64,000 nucleotides of DNA from Dickeya chrysanthemi NCPPB 402. Lineage in GTDB: Bacteria; Pseudomonadota; Gammaproteobacteria; Enterobacterales; Enterobacteriaceae. This document shows positions 57,348 through 64,000 of this stretch, piece after piece (within the stretch, counting starts at the first letter, position 1; the number at the start of each line of letters is the position of its first letter). Position numbers and translations under genes: made by a program. Where the stretch lies: positions 233,050-297,049 of the forward strand of contig NZ_CM001974.1 in NCBI RefSeq assembly GCF_000406105.1, read 5' to 3'. The notes below the pieces were generated by a model that worked only from the letters and a program-made list of their open reading frames with translations, searched no databases and had not been told where the DNA came from.

Positions 57348-57913
57348 GAGTGCTCGCCGCGCTGGTGTTCGGTCAGGTCGCGAACCCCTTTCAGTTCCGG
57401 GAATTTCTGCAGCAATTCTTTCTCGATGCCTTCCTTCAGCGTGTAATCCACCATGGAACAGCCGTTGCAGCCGCCGCCAAACTGCAAAATGGCGTAGCCT
57501 TCTTCGGTGATTTCCATCAGCGTTACACGGCCGCCATGGCCAGCCAGTTGCGGGTTAATCTGCGATTGCAGCACATACTCCACGCGCTCCATCAGCGGCG
57601 CATCATCGCCGACTTTACGCATCTTGGCGTTCGGTGCTTTTAAGGTCAGTTGGGAGCCCAGTTGGTCGGCTACGAAGTCGATCTCGGCCTCTTCCAGATA
57701 CGGCGCACTGAGTTCATCCACATACGCGGACAGTTTTTCAAACTTCAGCTCGGTATCGTTCGGCTCGACGGCATCGGGCGGGCAGTAGGACACCCCACAC
57801 TCGGCGTTCGGTGTGCCGGGATTGATAACGAAGACACGAATCTGGGTGCCTTCCTCCTGTTTTGCCAGCAGTTTGGCAAAATGCTCCTGAGCAGCGTCGG
57901 TAATACGAATCAT
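57338..57913 (-). CDS. nfuA: Iron-sulfur cluster carrier NfuA
   Basis: A 191-residue protein with an N-terminal degenerate A-type domain and a C-terminal Nfu domain that carries a [4Fe-4S] cluster between C149 and C152 ([15 protein letters not shown]). It matures iron-sulfur enzymes under iron limitation or oxidative stress. Length equals E. coli. It is adjacent to gntX and bioH, as in E. coli. Confidence 0.97.
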   Translation of the reverse strand: MIRITDAAQEHFAKLLAKQEEGTQIRVFVINPGTPNAECGVSYCPPDAVEPNDTELKFEKLSAYVDELSAPYLEEAEIDFVADQLGSQLTLKAPNAKMRKVGDDAPLMERVEYVLQSQINPQLAGHGGRVTLMEITEEGYAILQFGGGCNGCSMVDYTLKEGIEKELLQKFPELKGVRDLTEHQRGEHSYY

Positions 57914-57969
57914 AATGTTAACTCAATAGTTGACTACGCTAGTTGGTTATAATACGCCCATCCCGGCGG

Positions 57970-58689
57970 TTACGACAAGGTGCGGCATACACACCATACC
58001 TGAACCTGCTGCGCACCGGCATGCAACAATGTGCGGCTGACCTCTGCCGCCGTGCTGCCGGTGGTCACCACATCGTCCAGCAATACTAACCGTTTGCCGA
58101 CGACGCGCTGGCTGATGACATCTTGTCGGCATCGGAACGCACCGCGCAGATTGCGACGCCGCAAACGGGCCCCCAGCGATTGCTGGGGAATGGTATGACG
58201 CACGCGAATCAGGGTATCAGGGTGATAGGCGCAGCCCAGCCAGTGCGCCAGTTGGCGCGCCAGCAGATCGGTTTGATTGAACCCCCGGCGCCAGTGACGC
58301 CGGCGGTGTAGCGGAACGGTGACGATGGCATCAGGGCGGGGATACGCCTCGGGCAGTGTTAGCGTCGTCTCCCGGCGGCGTGCCAGCCATTGCAGTAATA
58401 GCAACCGCGCCAGTGCCGGAGCCAGTTCGGTGCGCCTCTGAAATTTGATGCGCCTGACGAGCGTATTAAGCGGCGGCTGGTAGTCGCTGACAAACAGCAA
58501 CGACTGCCACGGCGGCGGCTGTTGCAGGCAGCGCCCGCACGGCAGGACGTTGGATGCCGAAGGCAATCCGCAGCGTGGGCAACAGGTCGGTGGTGGGGGC
58601 AGATGACGGCGGCAGTGACTGCAAATTCCGTGATGACTATGATAGAGCGGCTGCTGGCAGAGCCAGCACTGTGCCATGATCGTCAACAT
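57970..58689 (-). CDS. gntX: ComF-family phosphoribosyltransferase-like protein GntX
   Basis: A 239-residue ComF-type protein. Paired cysteines form an N-terminal zinc-ribbon-like region (CWLCQQPL, CSHCRRH, CPRCGLP, CGRCLQ), and the C-terminal phosphoribosyltransferase motif is VLLDDVVTTGSTAAEV. E. coli GntX (YhgH) has been implicated in gluconate use and DNA uptake, without a settled mechanism. ATG 58689 gives the family N-terminus MLTIMAQCWLC. It diverges from bioH with a 78-bp gap. Confidence 0.93.
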   Translation of the reverse strand: MLTIMAQCWLCQQPLYHSHHGICSHCRRHLPPPPTCCPRCGLPSASNVLPCGRCLQQPPPWQSLLFVSDYQPPLNTLVRRIKFQRRTELAPALARLLLLQWLARRRETTLTLPEAYPRPDAIVTVPLHRRRHWRRGFNQTDLLARQLAHWLGCAYHPDTLIRVRHTIPQQSLGARLRRRNLRGAFRCRQDVISQRVVGKRLVLLDDVVTTGSTAAEVSRTLLHAGAQQVQVWCVCRTLS

Positions 58690-58767
58690 TGTCTCGTTCC
58701 CTGAGTCATCAGGCTGCGCGGGCGGCATGGCCTGAACTATTCACTTCTGACGAGGACACAATAACTG

Positions 58768-59547
58768 ATGGAATCATTGCACTGGCACACGCAAGGAGAA
58801 GGCACATGCGAACTTGTGATGCTGCATGGCTGGGGAATGAATTCGAAAGTGTGGAACAGCATCGTTATGCGGCTGGCTCCGCATTTCCGGCTGCATTGTG
58901 TGGATTTACCGGGTTACGGTCAGAGTCAGGGGTTTCCCGCTATGTCGCTGGAGGCGATGACCGAGACGGTGCTGGCGGGCGCACCAGCGCGAGCAGTCTG
59001 GCTGGGGTGGTCGCTGGGTGGACTGGTCGCAAGCCTGGCAGCTATCCGTGCGCCAGAACGGGTCAGTGCGCTGATTACCGTGGCCTCTTCACCCCGCTTT
59101 GAGGCTGCAGATGAATGGCCCGGTATCAAACCGCTGGTGCTGTCCGGTTTTCAGCAACTACTGAGCGAGGATTTTTCCGGTACTATCGAGCGGTTTCTGG
59201 CGCTGCAGACGTTGGGCACCGAAAGCGCCAGAAAAGACGCGCGTTTATTGAAGGCCGTCGTCACGACGCAACCGTCGCCGACAGTGGAAGTACTGGATGG
59301 CGGGCTGGAGATTCTACGTCAGGTGGATTTACGTCAGGAACTGGCCGGGCTGACGACGCCATTCCTGCGCCTGTACGGCGCGCTGGACGGGCTGGTGCCG
59401 CGTAAAGTTGCCGCGCTGATGGACGAACAGTACCCGCACTCCACTTCGGTCGTGATACCGAAAGCGGCCCACGCACCGTTTATCTCCCATCCGGAGGTGT
59501 TTACGGAGCATGTGGTGGGGTTTGTGGCAGAAAATCGGTTGGTGTAG
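58768..59547 (+). CDS. bioH: Pimeloyl-ACP methyl ester esterase BioH
   Basis: BioH removes the methyl group from pimeloyl-ACP methyl ester, ending pimelate synthesis for biotin. The 259-residue alpha/beta hydrolase has the nucleophile S82 in [10 protein letters not shown], an aspartate in YGALDGLVP and the histidine in [12 protein letters not shown]. Length matches E. coli (256). The ribosome site, GAGG, is rather distant. The accessory region with hcp follows. Confidence 0.96.
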   Translation: MESLHWHTQGEGTCELVMLHGWGMNSKVWNSIVMRLAPHFRLHCVDLPGYGQSQGFPAMSLEAMTETVLAGAPARAVWLGWSLGGLVASLAAIRAPERVSALITVASSPRFEAADEWPGIKPLVLSGFQQLLSEDFSGTIERFLALQTLGTESARKDARLLKAVVTTQPSPTVEVLDGGLEILRQVDLRQELAGLTTPFLRLYGALDGLVPRKVAALMDEQYPHSTSVVIPKAAHAPFISHPEVFTEHVVGFVAENRLV

Positions 59548-59642
59548 TCGATTCATGGGCGTGGTTTATCGAAATGCGAGGATTATGATACAAGGATCTC
59601 GGCGATTCGGTTGCTGTATTTAAATCAGCTCAATGTAATGTT

Positions 59643-59769
59643 TATACCCGTCATACTTCAAGTTGCAGGTGTGTTGGCTTTCCTCGCTCACCCCAGTCAC
59701 TTACTTGAGTAAGCTCCTGGAGATTCGCTGCGTCGCCGCCTTCCTGCAACTCGAATTATTTAGGGTATA
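59643..59769 (+). repeat. ERIC element 4 (127 bp), upstream of hcp
   Basis: Full-length ERIC from TATACCCGTC to GGGTATA, with one base change in the primer-site region (CTCCTGGAGATTCGC). It ends 62 bp before the hcp start and marks the left border of the A+T-rich island. Confidence 0.93.
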
Positions 59770-59831
59770 TAATGCTAGTTTTAAAAGAAAGTATTACACG
59801 TGGATGATTGAATAGAGAAAGGGATGTAAAA

Positions 59832-60314
59832 ATGTCATATCTTATTTATCTAACTTTGGAAGGCGATCAGCAGGGATTAATTTCTTCTGGCTGTTCTACT
59901 ATAGATTCTATCGGTAATCGTTATCAGTCTGGACATGAAGATCAGATACAGGTATTAGGATTGAACCATACGATAACACGAGATGATAATGTTGCTCATC
60001 ATCCGATACAATTAGTAAAGCCTATAGATAAATCTTCTCCGTTGTTAGGTGTATCTATTACCTCAAATGAAAAATTAACGGCAAATTTTTTCTTCTATAG
60101 AACGAATTCGGCTGGGAAGTTGGAGGTTTTTTATGAACTAACATTGGCTGATGCCAGAGTCATATCTGTATCATCATCATATCCACACTCTATAAACAAT
60201 ATAGAATCAATCCCTTATGAAGAGGTTATGCTTAAATATAAAAGCATATCTTGGTCGCATAAAGCTGCCGGTACATCTGGTTATAGTATCTGGCATGATG
60301 GAATTAACGAATAG
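59832..60314 (+). CDS. hcp: Orphan Hcp-family type VI secretion protein
   Basis: A 160-residue Hcp protein. Hcp hexamers stack as the inner tube of the type VI secretion system and can carry effectors. The family signature is clear: MSYLIYLTLEGDQQGLISSG, CSTIDSIGNRYQSGHEDQIQ, HHPIQLVKPIDKSSPLL, then FFFYRTN and SGYSIWHDG. ATG 59832 is chosen for its agreement with the family N-terminus; the frame extends eight codons upstream. The DNA is far richer in A+T than the flanks. No other tss genes are in the window, so this copy is an orphan, facing two small genes that look like its cargo module. Confidence 0.92.
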   Translation: MSYLIYLTLEGDQQGLISSGCSTIDSIGNRYQSGHEDQIQVLGLNHTITRDDNVAHHPIQLVKPIDKSSPLLGVSITSNEKLTANFFFYRTNSAGKLEVFYELTLADARVISVSSSYPHSINNIESIPYEEVMLKYKSISWSHKAAGTSGYSIWHDGINE

Positions 60315-60333
60315 ATTAATTTTTATTTCCAAT

Positions 60334-60401
60334 AACCTCCGAAGGTTATACCTTGGATTAAAACTTGAAGTGCGACGGGTATAATATTCACTTCGGAGGT
60401 T
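60334..60401. terminator. Split terminator stem between convergent hcp and the DUF1493 gene
   Basis: AACCTCCGAAG (60334-60344) and CTTCGGAGGTT (60391-60401) are perfect 11-bp complements placed between the two convergent genes, which suits a shared terminator. Their spacing of 46 bp is filled mostly by an ERIC-end-like mini element. Confidence 0.55.
60347..60383 (-). repeat. Mini ERIC-like element (about 37 bp)
   Basis: The stretch ends in ACTTGAAGTGCGACGGGTATA, the reverse complement of the ERIC left end, and begins with TATACC. It has only ERIC termini and no ERIC centre. It lies inside the loop of the terminator stem. Confidence 0.5.
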
Positions 60402-60735
60402 AATCATAAAGCCAATACCCTAATTTTTCGGATTCTATAAGCATTGCTACATATAATTTTTTTAATTCTGGTTTTTCAATTTTTTTAAATGGGTTTAAAA
60501 GAGAAATTAAACTATGGTCTGAATAATCGTAATAATAATTTTTTATATTAAAGTTGCCTGGGTTGACTTTGAACTCCTTAAAGAATTCAGACATCAATGC
60601 TTGTATTTCATCATCATCAAAATCAAATTCTGAGTTTATTATAGTTTCCTCTGTTATTTTTTTTTGATATGGGGTTATTGAAAATCCAGCGTGCCTCTCA
60701 ACCAGGTTTATTATTTTATTCTTATTAATTTCCAT
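60400..60735 (-). CDS. DUF1493-like small protein, candidate immunity protein
   Basis: A 111-residue acidic cytosolic protein resembling the DUF1493 family: INLVERHAGFSITPYQKKIT at the N-terminus, DDDEIQALMSEFFKEFKVN with an acyl-carrier-like acidic helix, and a C-terminal helix ending GYWLYD. DUF1493 proteins often follow small membrane-associated proteins in enterobacteria, but no function is established to my knowledge. It overlaps the upstream gene by 11 bp, so the pair is co-translated. Order, size and neighbouring hcp suggest an immunity protein; this is inference. Confidence 0.7.
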   Translation of the reverse strand: MEINKNKIINLVERHAGFSITPYQKKITEETIINSEFDFDDDEIQALMSEFFKEFKVNPGNFNIKNYYYDYSDHSLISLLNPFKKIEKPELKKLYVAMLIESEKLGYWLYD

Positions 60736-61186
60736 ATAGTTTATCCTCTCCTCTGGCTATTTGGTTGTAATGTCGAACAGTATTGTAGGATATGGTGCTT
60801 ACATCACAAATTAATATAGCCCAGCCTAAAACAGGTATTGTTCTGCCAACAAACGTCCCTAAATTCCTGACAAACCTTATCTTTAATCCTTGTATTGGAC
60901 CTCCGATAATCGTTGGTAAGGATATTCCCATTGGGATTTTTGTTTTTTTGAATATCCGCCTTGAATATATGCTAGATAATGATGTTCCCTTTATTGCACC
61001 AGACGGTTTTCTTCTTGTATCTTGATCGTTTCTCCCTAAAAGAATCATACTCATCGCGAGAGCGTCGTCGATGCCAAAGTGTTTCATGGTCTCATTAACC
61101 ATAATCCAGAAGAATAATTCTCCTGCGCTTAAATTTATCATCCCATTGTAAAAATATGTTCCACCTATTTCTTCCACTGTATCCAT
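60725..61186 (-). CDS. STM2901-like protein, candidate membrane-acting type VI effector
   Basis: A 153-residue protein that resembles, from memory, the STM2901 family of enterobacteria (MDTVEEIGGTYFYNGMINLS, ELFFWIMVNETMKHFGIDDA, then LGTFVGRTIPVLGWAILICD). The N-terminal half is helical; residues 92-135 contain two hydrophobic stretches (MGISLPTIIGGPIQ and FVGRTIPVLGWAILICDVS) that could enter a membrane. There is no signal peptide, which fits delivery by a type VI tube. It faces hcp and overlaps the DUF1493-like gene. Base composition is A+T-rich. An effector role is inferred from context, not from a known toxic domain. Confidence 0.65.
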   Translation of the reverse strand: MDTVEEIGGTYFYNGMINLSAGELFFWIMVNETMKHFGIDDALAMSMILLGRNDQDTRRKPSGAIKGTSLSSIYSRRIFKKTKIPMGISLPTIIGGPIQGLKIRFVRNLGTFVGRTIPVLGWAILICDVSTISYNTVRHYNQIARGEDKLYGN

Positions 61187-61313
61187 GTGTAATTCCCTTT
61201 TGAGGTGTTTGAAGTGATTTTTATACAGTTAGCCTCAATGAGGATTGTTGTATTTCAGCATAGGTACATCATTCAGGCATGACTCGCCAGTCACTGCTTC
61301 TAATTTCTAAATA

Positions 61314-61343
61314 CAGGGTTCAGGCTATCGAGCCTGAACCCTG
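61314..61343. terminator. Terminator hairpin after tex
   Basis: A perfect 13-bp stem, CAGGGTTCAGGCT and AGCCTGAACCCTG, closes ATCG. It lies just beyond the tex stop on the minus strand and is followed there by TATTTAG. Confidence 0.7.
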
Positions 61344-61353
61344 CCAAGGGCTA

Positions 61354-63690
61354 TTACCGTTTATTAAACGCCGCCGCCAGTGCGTCGCTCATGGCGCTGT
61401 TGCCGGCCGGGGTGCTGCTGGCCTGGCGCGGGCGCGCTTTGTTGCCGGCCTGGGCCGGGCGCGATGGATTGCCGTTGTCGCGTTCGCGTCCGCTGCCGCG
61501 ACGGCTGTTGCCTTCGCCCGGTTGTTCGTCCAGCCGCATAGTCAGCGCGATACGCTTGCGTTGCAGGTCGACCTCCAGCACTTTCACCTTCACGATGTCA
61601 CCGGCTTTCACCACCTGATGCGGGTCTTCCACGAAGCGATCGGACAGCGAAGAGATGTGCACCAGCCCATCCTGATGTACGCCGATATCCACAAACGCGC
61701 CGAAGTTGGTGACGTTGGTGACGGCGCCTTCCAGAATCATACCCGGCGTCAGGTCGTTGAGGGTTTCCACCCCGTCGGCGAAGCTGGCGGTTTTGAATTC
61801 CGGACGCGGGTCGCGGCCCGGTTTTTCCAGCTCTTTGATGATGTCGGTCACCGTCGGCACCCCGAAGCGCTCGTCGGTAAAGCTGGCTGGCTTCAGGCTG
61901 CGCAGCGAGCCTGCGTTACCCATCAGATCCTGCAGTTTCTGCTCAGTTGCCGCCAGAATCCGTTCTACCACCGGGTAGGCTTCCGGGTGAACGGTGGAGG
62001 CATCGAGCGGGTTGTCGCCGTGGTTAATACGCAGGAAGCCGGCGCATTGCTCGAAGGCTTTCGGGCCGAGGCGGCTGACTTTAAGCAACTGGTCGCGGTT
62101 GTTGAAGCGGCCGTTTTCGTCACGCCAACTGACGATGTTCTGCGCCATTAATCGGGTGAGGCCCGCCACGCGGGTCAGCAACGGCACCGACGCGGTGTTG
62201 AGATCGACGCCGACGGCGTTCACGCAGTCTTCCACCACCGCATCCAGTTTCTTCGCCAGTTGGGTCTGGCTGACGTCATGCTGATATTGGCCGACGCCGA
62301 TGGATTTCGGGTCGATCTTGACCAGTTCGGACAGCGGGTCTTGCAGGCGGCGAGCGATGGAGACTGCACCACGCAGCGACACGTCCAGACTCGGGAACTC
62401 CAGCGCCGCCAGTTCCGAGGCGGAATAGACCGATGCGCCCGCTTCGCTGACGATCACCTTCTGCGCTTTGACGTCCGGGAACTGCTTCTGGGTATCGAGG
62501 AAGAAGCGCTCGGTTTCACGCGACGCGGTGCCGTTGCCGATGGCGACCAGCTCCACCTGATGTTTGATGCACAATGCCGCGACAATGGCGGCGGCTTTGG
62601 CGGCCTGACCGGTGTGCGGATAAATAGTGTCGGTTGCCACCAGCTTGCCGGTCGCGTCCACCACCGCCACTTTCACGCCGGTGCGCAGGCCCGGATCCAA
62701 TCCCATGGTGGCGCGCATACCGGCGGGCGCGGCCATCAGCAGGTCGTGCAGGTTGCGGGCGAATACGTTGATGGCTTCATCTTCGGCTTTTTCACGCACG
62801 CTGCCCATTAACTCGGTTTCCAGATGCAGCAGCACCTTGATGCGCCAGGTCCAGTTCACCACCGCGCGTCGCCAGCTGTCTGCTGGTGCATTACCAAGGC
62901 GTAGACCCAGGTGGTCGATGATGATGTGCTCGCCGTGGCTCTCTTTGGGCGGTTCGTCGAACTGTGGGTCAGCATTCAGCGACAGTTGCAACACGCCTTC
63001 GTTACGGCCGCGGAACATCGCCAGCGCCCGGTGCGACGGCACCTGTGACAGCGGTTCGTGGTGGTCGAAGTAGTCGCGGAATTTCGCGCCGTCTTCCTCT
63101 TTGCCTTCCACCACGCGGGACACCAGATGGGCGTTTTTCCACAGATAATCACGTACCTTGCCCAGCAGCGCGGCATCTTCGGCAAAGCGTTCCATCAGAA
63201 TGTAGCGCGCGCCGTCCAACGCGGCTTTGACGTCGGCCACGCCGTTATCGGCATTGACGTAAGCTTCGGCCGCCCGTTCCGGTGTTTGCGACGGGTCGCT
63301 CCACAGGCTGTCCGCCAGCGGTTCCAGCCCGGCTTCGATGGCGATTTGCCCGCGGGTGCGGCGTTTCGGTTTGTAGGGCAGGTAGAGGTCTTCCAGCTCG
63401 GTTTTACTCAGCGTACCGTTGATGGAAGCCGCCAGCGCATCGGTCAGTTTGCCCTGTTCTTCAATCGATTTGAGGATGGTCTGGCGGCGTTCTTCCAGCT
63501 CGCGCAGGTAAGACAGGCGGCTTTCCAGTTGGCGCAGCTGGGTGTCATCCAGCCCGCCGGTGACTTCTTTACGGTAGCGAGCGATAAACGGGACCGTGTT
63601 GCCCTCGTCCAGCAGCTGAATGGCTGCGCTCACTTGCTCGGTGCGCGCCTGCAATTCGCTGGCAATAATCTGGCTTAATGCGTTCGTCAT
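61354..63690 (-). CDS. tex: Tex-family RNA-binding transcriptional accessory protein (YhgF)
   Basis: A 778-residue Tex protein. The order is an N-terminal helical region with [23 protein letters not shown], a YqgF-like RNase H fold ([19 protein letters not shown]), helix-hairpin-helix modules ([19 protein letters not shown] and [24 protein letters not shown]), and a C-terminal S1 domain ([32 protein letters not shown]). The tail is Arg/Gly/Asn-rich. Tex affects transcription and RNA stability in several bacteria. It is adjacent to the hcp island, whereas in E. coli yhgF lies between greB and feoA. Confidence 0.97.
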   Translation of the reverse strand: MTNALSQIIASELQARTEQVSAAIQLLDEGNTVPFIARYRKEVTGGLDDTQLRQLESRLSYLRELEERRQTILKSIEEQGKLTDALAASINGTLSKTELEDLYLPYKPKRRTRGQIAIEAGLEPLADSLWSDPSQTPERAAEAYVNADNGVADVKAALDGARYILMERFAEDAALLGKVRDYLWKNAHLVSRVVEGKEEDGAKFRDYFDHHEPLSQVPSHRALAMFRGRNEGVLQLSLNADPQFDEPPKESHGEHIIIDHLGLRLGNAPADSWRRAVVNWTWRIKVLLHLETELMGSVREKAEDEAINVFARNLHDLLMAAPAGMRATMGLDPGLRTGVKVAVVDATGKLVATDTIYPHTGQAAKAAAIVAALCIKHQVELVAIGNGTASRETERFFLDTQKQFPDVKAQKVIVSEAGASVYSASELAALEFPSLDVSLRGAVSIARRLQDPLSELVKIDPKSIGVGQYQHDVSQTQLAKKLDAVVEDCVNAVGVDLNTASVPLLTRVAGLTRLMAQNIVSWRDENGRFNNRDQLLKVSRLGPKAFEQCAGFLRINHGDNPLDASTVHPEAYPVVERILAATEQKLQDLMGNAGSLRSLKPASFTDERFGVPTVTDIIKELEKPGRDPRPEFKTASFADGVETLNDLTPGMILEGAVTNVTNFGAFVDIGVHQDGLVHISSLSDRFVEDPHQVVKAGDIVKVKVLEVDLQRKRIALTMRLDEQPGEGNSRRGSGRERDNGNPSRPAQAGNKARPRQASSTPAGNSAMSDALAAAFNKR

Positions 63691-63841
63691 AGTGTTATCA
63701 ACAAGATAGTGTAATTAGCGAGATAATGAATGTTGAAAGGATACCTAACTGGGGGACAGTTATACGGATTGACGGCGTAAAATGCCAGTCAGACAAACGG
63801 AGGGTTTGCAGCGGATCGGCCGGCACCGATTCGCCACGGCG

Positions 63842-64000
63842 TTAGGCTTTATTGCAAAACGGCTCGATATAACGCTGATAGCGCGAGGGTTTCAGCTGCT
63901 GTAAATCCACCAACACCAGCCCATCGACGCAGTTGTTGAAGTCCGGATCGACGCCGAAATCGATAAACTGCACGCCGCCCGGCTCGCACAGTTCCGAATA
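63842..64000 (-). CDS. C-terminal end of an unidentified protein (truncated by window edge)
   Basis: The last 52 codons of a gene running in from beyond the right edge: they end CVDGLVLVDLQQLKPSRYQR followed by YIEPFCNKA and a stop at 63842. The sequence is non-random and has core-gene codon use. It faintly resembles the end of ornithine-lipid/lysophospholipid acyltransferases of the OlsB type, but I could not confirm this. It runs in the same direction as tex, separated by a 151-bp gap. Confidence 0.55.
   Translation of the reverse strand, partial: YSELCEPGGVQFIDFGVDPDFNNCVDGLVLVDLQQLKPSRYQRYIEPFCNKA

Noticed and set aside
27238..59769. CRISPR-like array from the repeated 127-bp sequences
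   Set aside because: The copies are ERIC elements, scattered singly over 32 kb, with no regular spacers and no cas genes.
59832..61186. A complete type VI secretion locus
   Set aside because: Only hcp and two small genes are present; no tssB, tssC, vgrG, PAAR or ATPase genes are in the window.

Overview
The window is a chromosomal segment of an enterobacterium, most likely a soft-rot member of the Pectobacteriaceae (Dickeya-like). The evidence is the close protein-level match of nearly every gene to E. coli orthologues, the fairly high G+C of the core genes, ERIC repeats, a RyhB-type small RNA, and gene blocks (glgBXCAP, glpEGR, asd-yhgN, cyaA-cyaY-dapF-xerC) in enterobacterial order. Species assignment is inference. 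No rRNA, tRNA, CRISPR array, prophage or intact insertion sequence was seen.

Layout. 1-17 kb: 3' end of cyaA, cyaY, lptM, the dapF-yigA-xerC-yigB operon, LexA-controlled uvrD, corA with a leader peptide, an AbrB-family membrane protein, rarD, yigI, pldA, recQ, rhtC, rhtB, pldB, yigL. 17-24 kb: glycerol-3-phosphate uptake and anaerobic oxidation (glpTQ diverging from glpABC, with a CRP-like and an FNR-like site between them). 24-25.3 kb: ryhB under a Fur box, then the pirin gene yhhW. 25.4-30.2 kb: an accessory block of exported proteins of unknown function: a 492-residue PPC-like protein, then a three-gene cassette ending in a SUMF1-fold protein. It carries two ERIC elements, and a 29-bp direct repeat brackets the cassette. 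30.2-36.5 kb: gntR, gntK and gntT (the last two diverging from a perfect 30-bp palindrome of GntR operators), yhgN, asd, nikR, a cold-shock gene. 36.6-48.5 kb: an ERIC copy with a 71-bp insert, btsS without btsR, and the glycogen operon glgBXCAP. 48.5-59.5 kb: glpD facing away from glpEGR, malPQ directly behind glpR, nfuA, gntX, bioH. 59.6-61.2 kb: an A+T-rich island with an orphan hcp and two small convergent genes that look like a type VI effector-immunity pair. 61.3-64 kb: tex and the 3' end of an unidentified gene.

How it fits together. The glp genes give uptake (GlpT), periplasmic diester hydrolysis (GlpQ), anaerobic (GlpABC) and aerobic (GlpD) oxidation and the repressor (GlpR), all within about 35 kb. 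Glycogen synthesis and breakdown (GlgBXCAP) lie near maltodextrin use (MalPQ). Gluconate uptake and phosphorylation (GntT, GntK) share a GntR/CRP control region.

The best candidates for undescribed biology are the hcp-linked gene pair at 60.4-61.2 kb and the exported SUMF1 cassette at 27.9-29.8 kb. Smaller points are the mini-ERIC that splits a terminator stem, the ERIC insert with three hairpins, and an enlarged RyhB 5' end.
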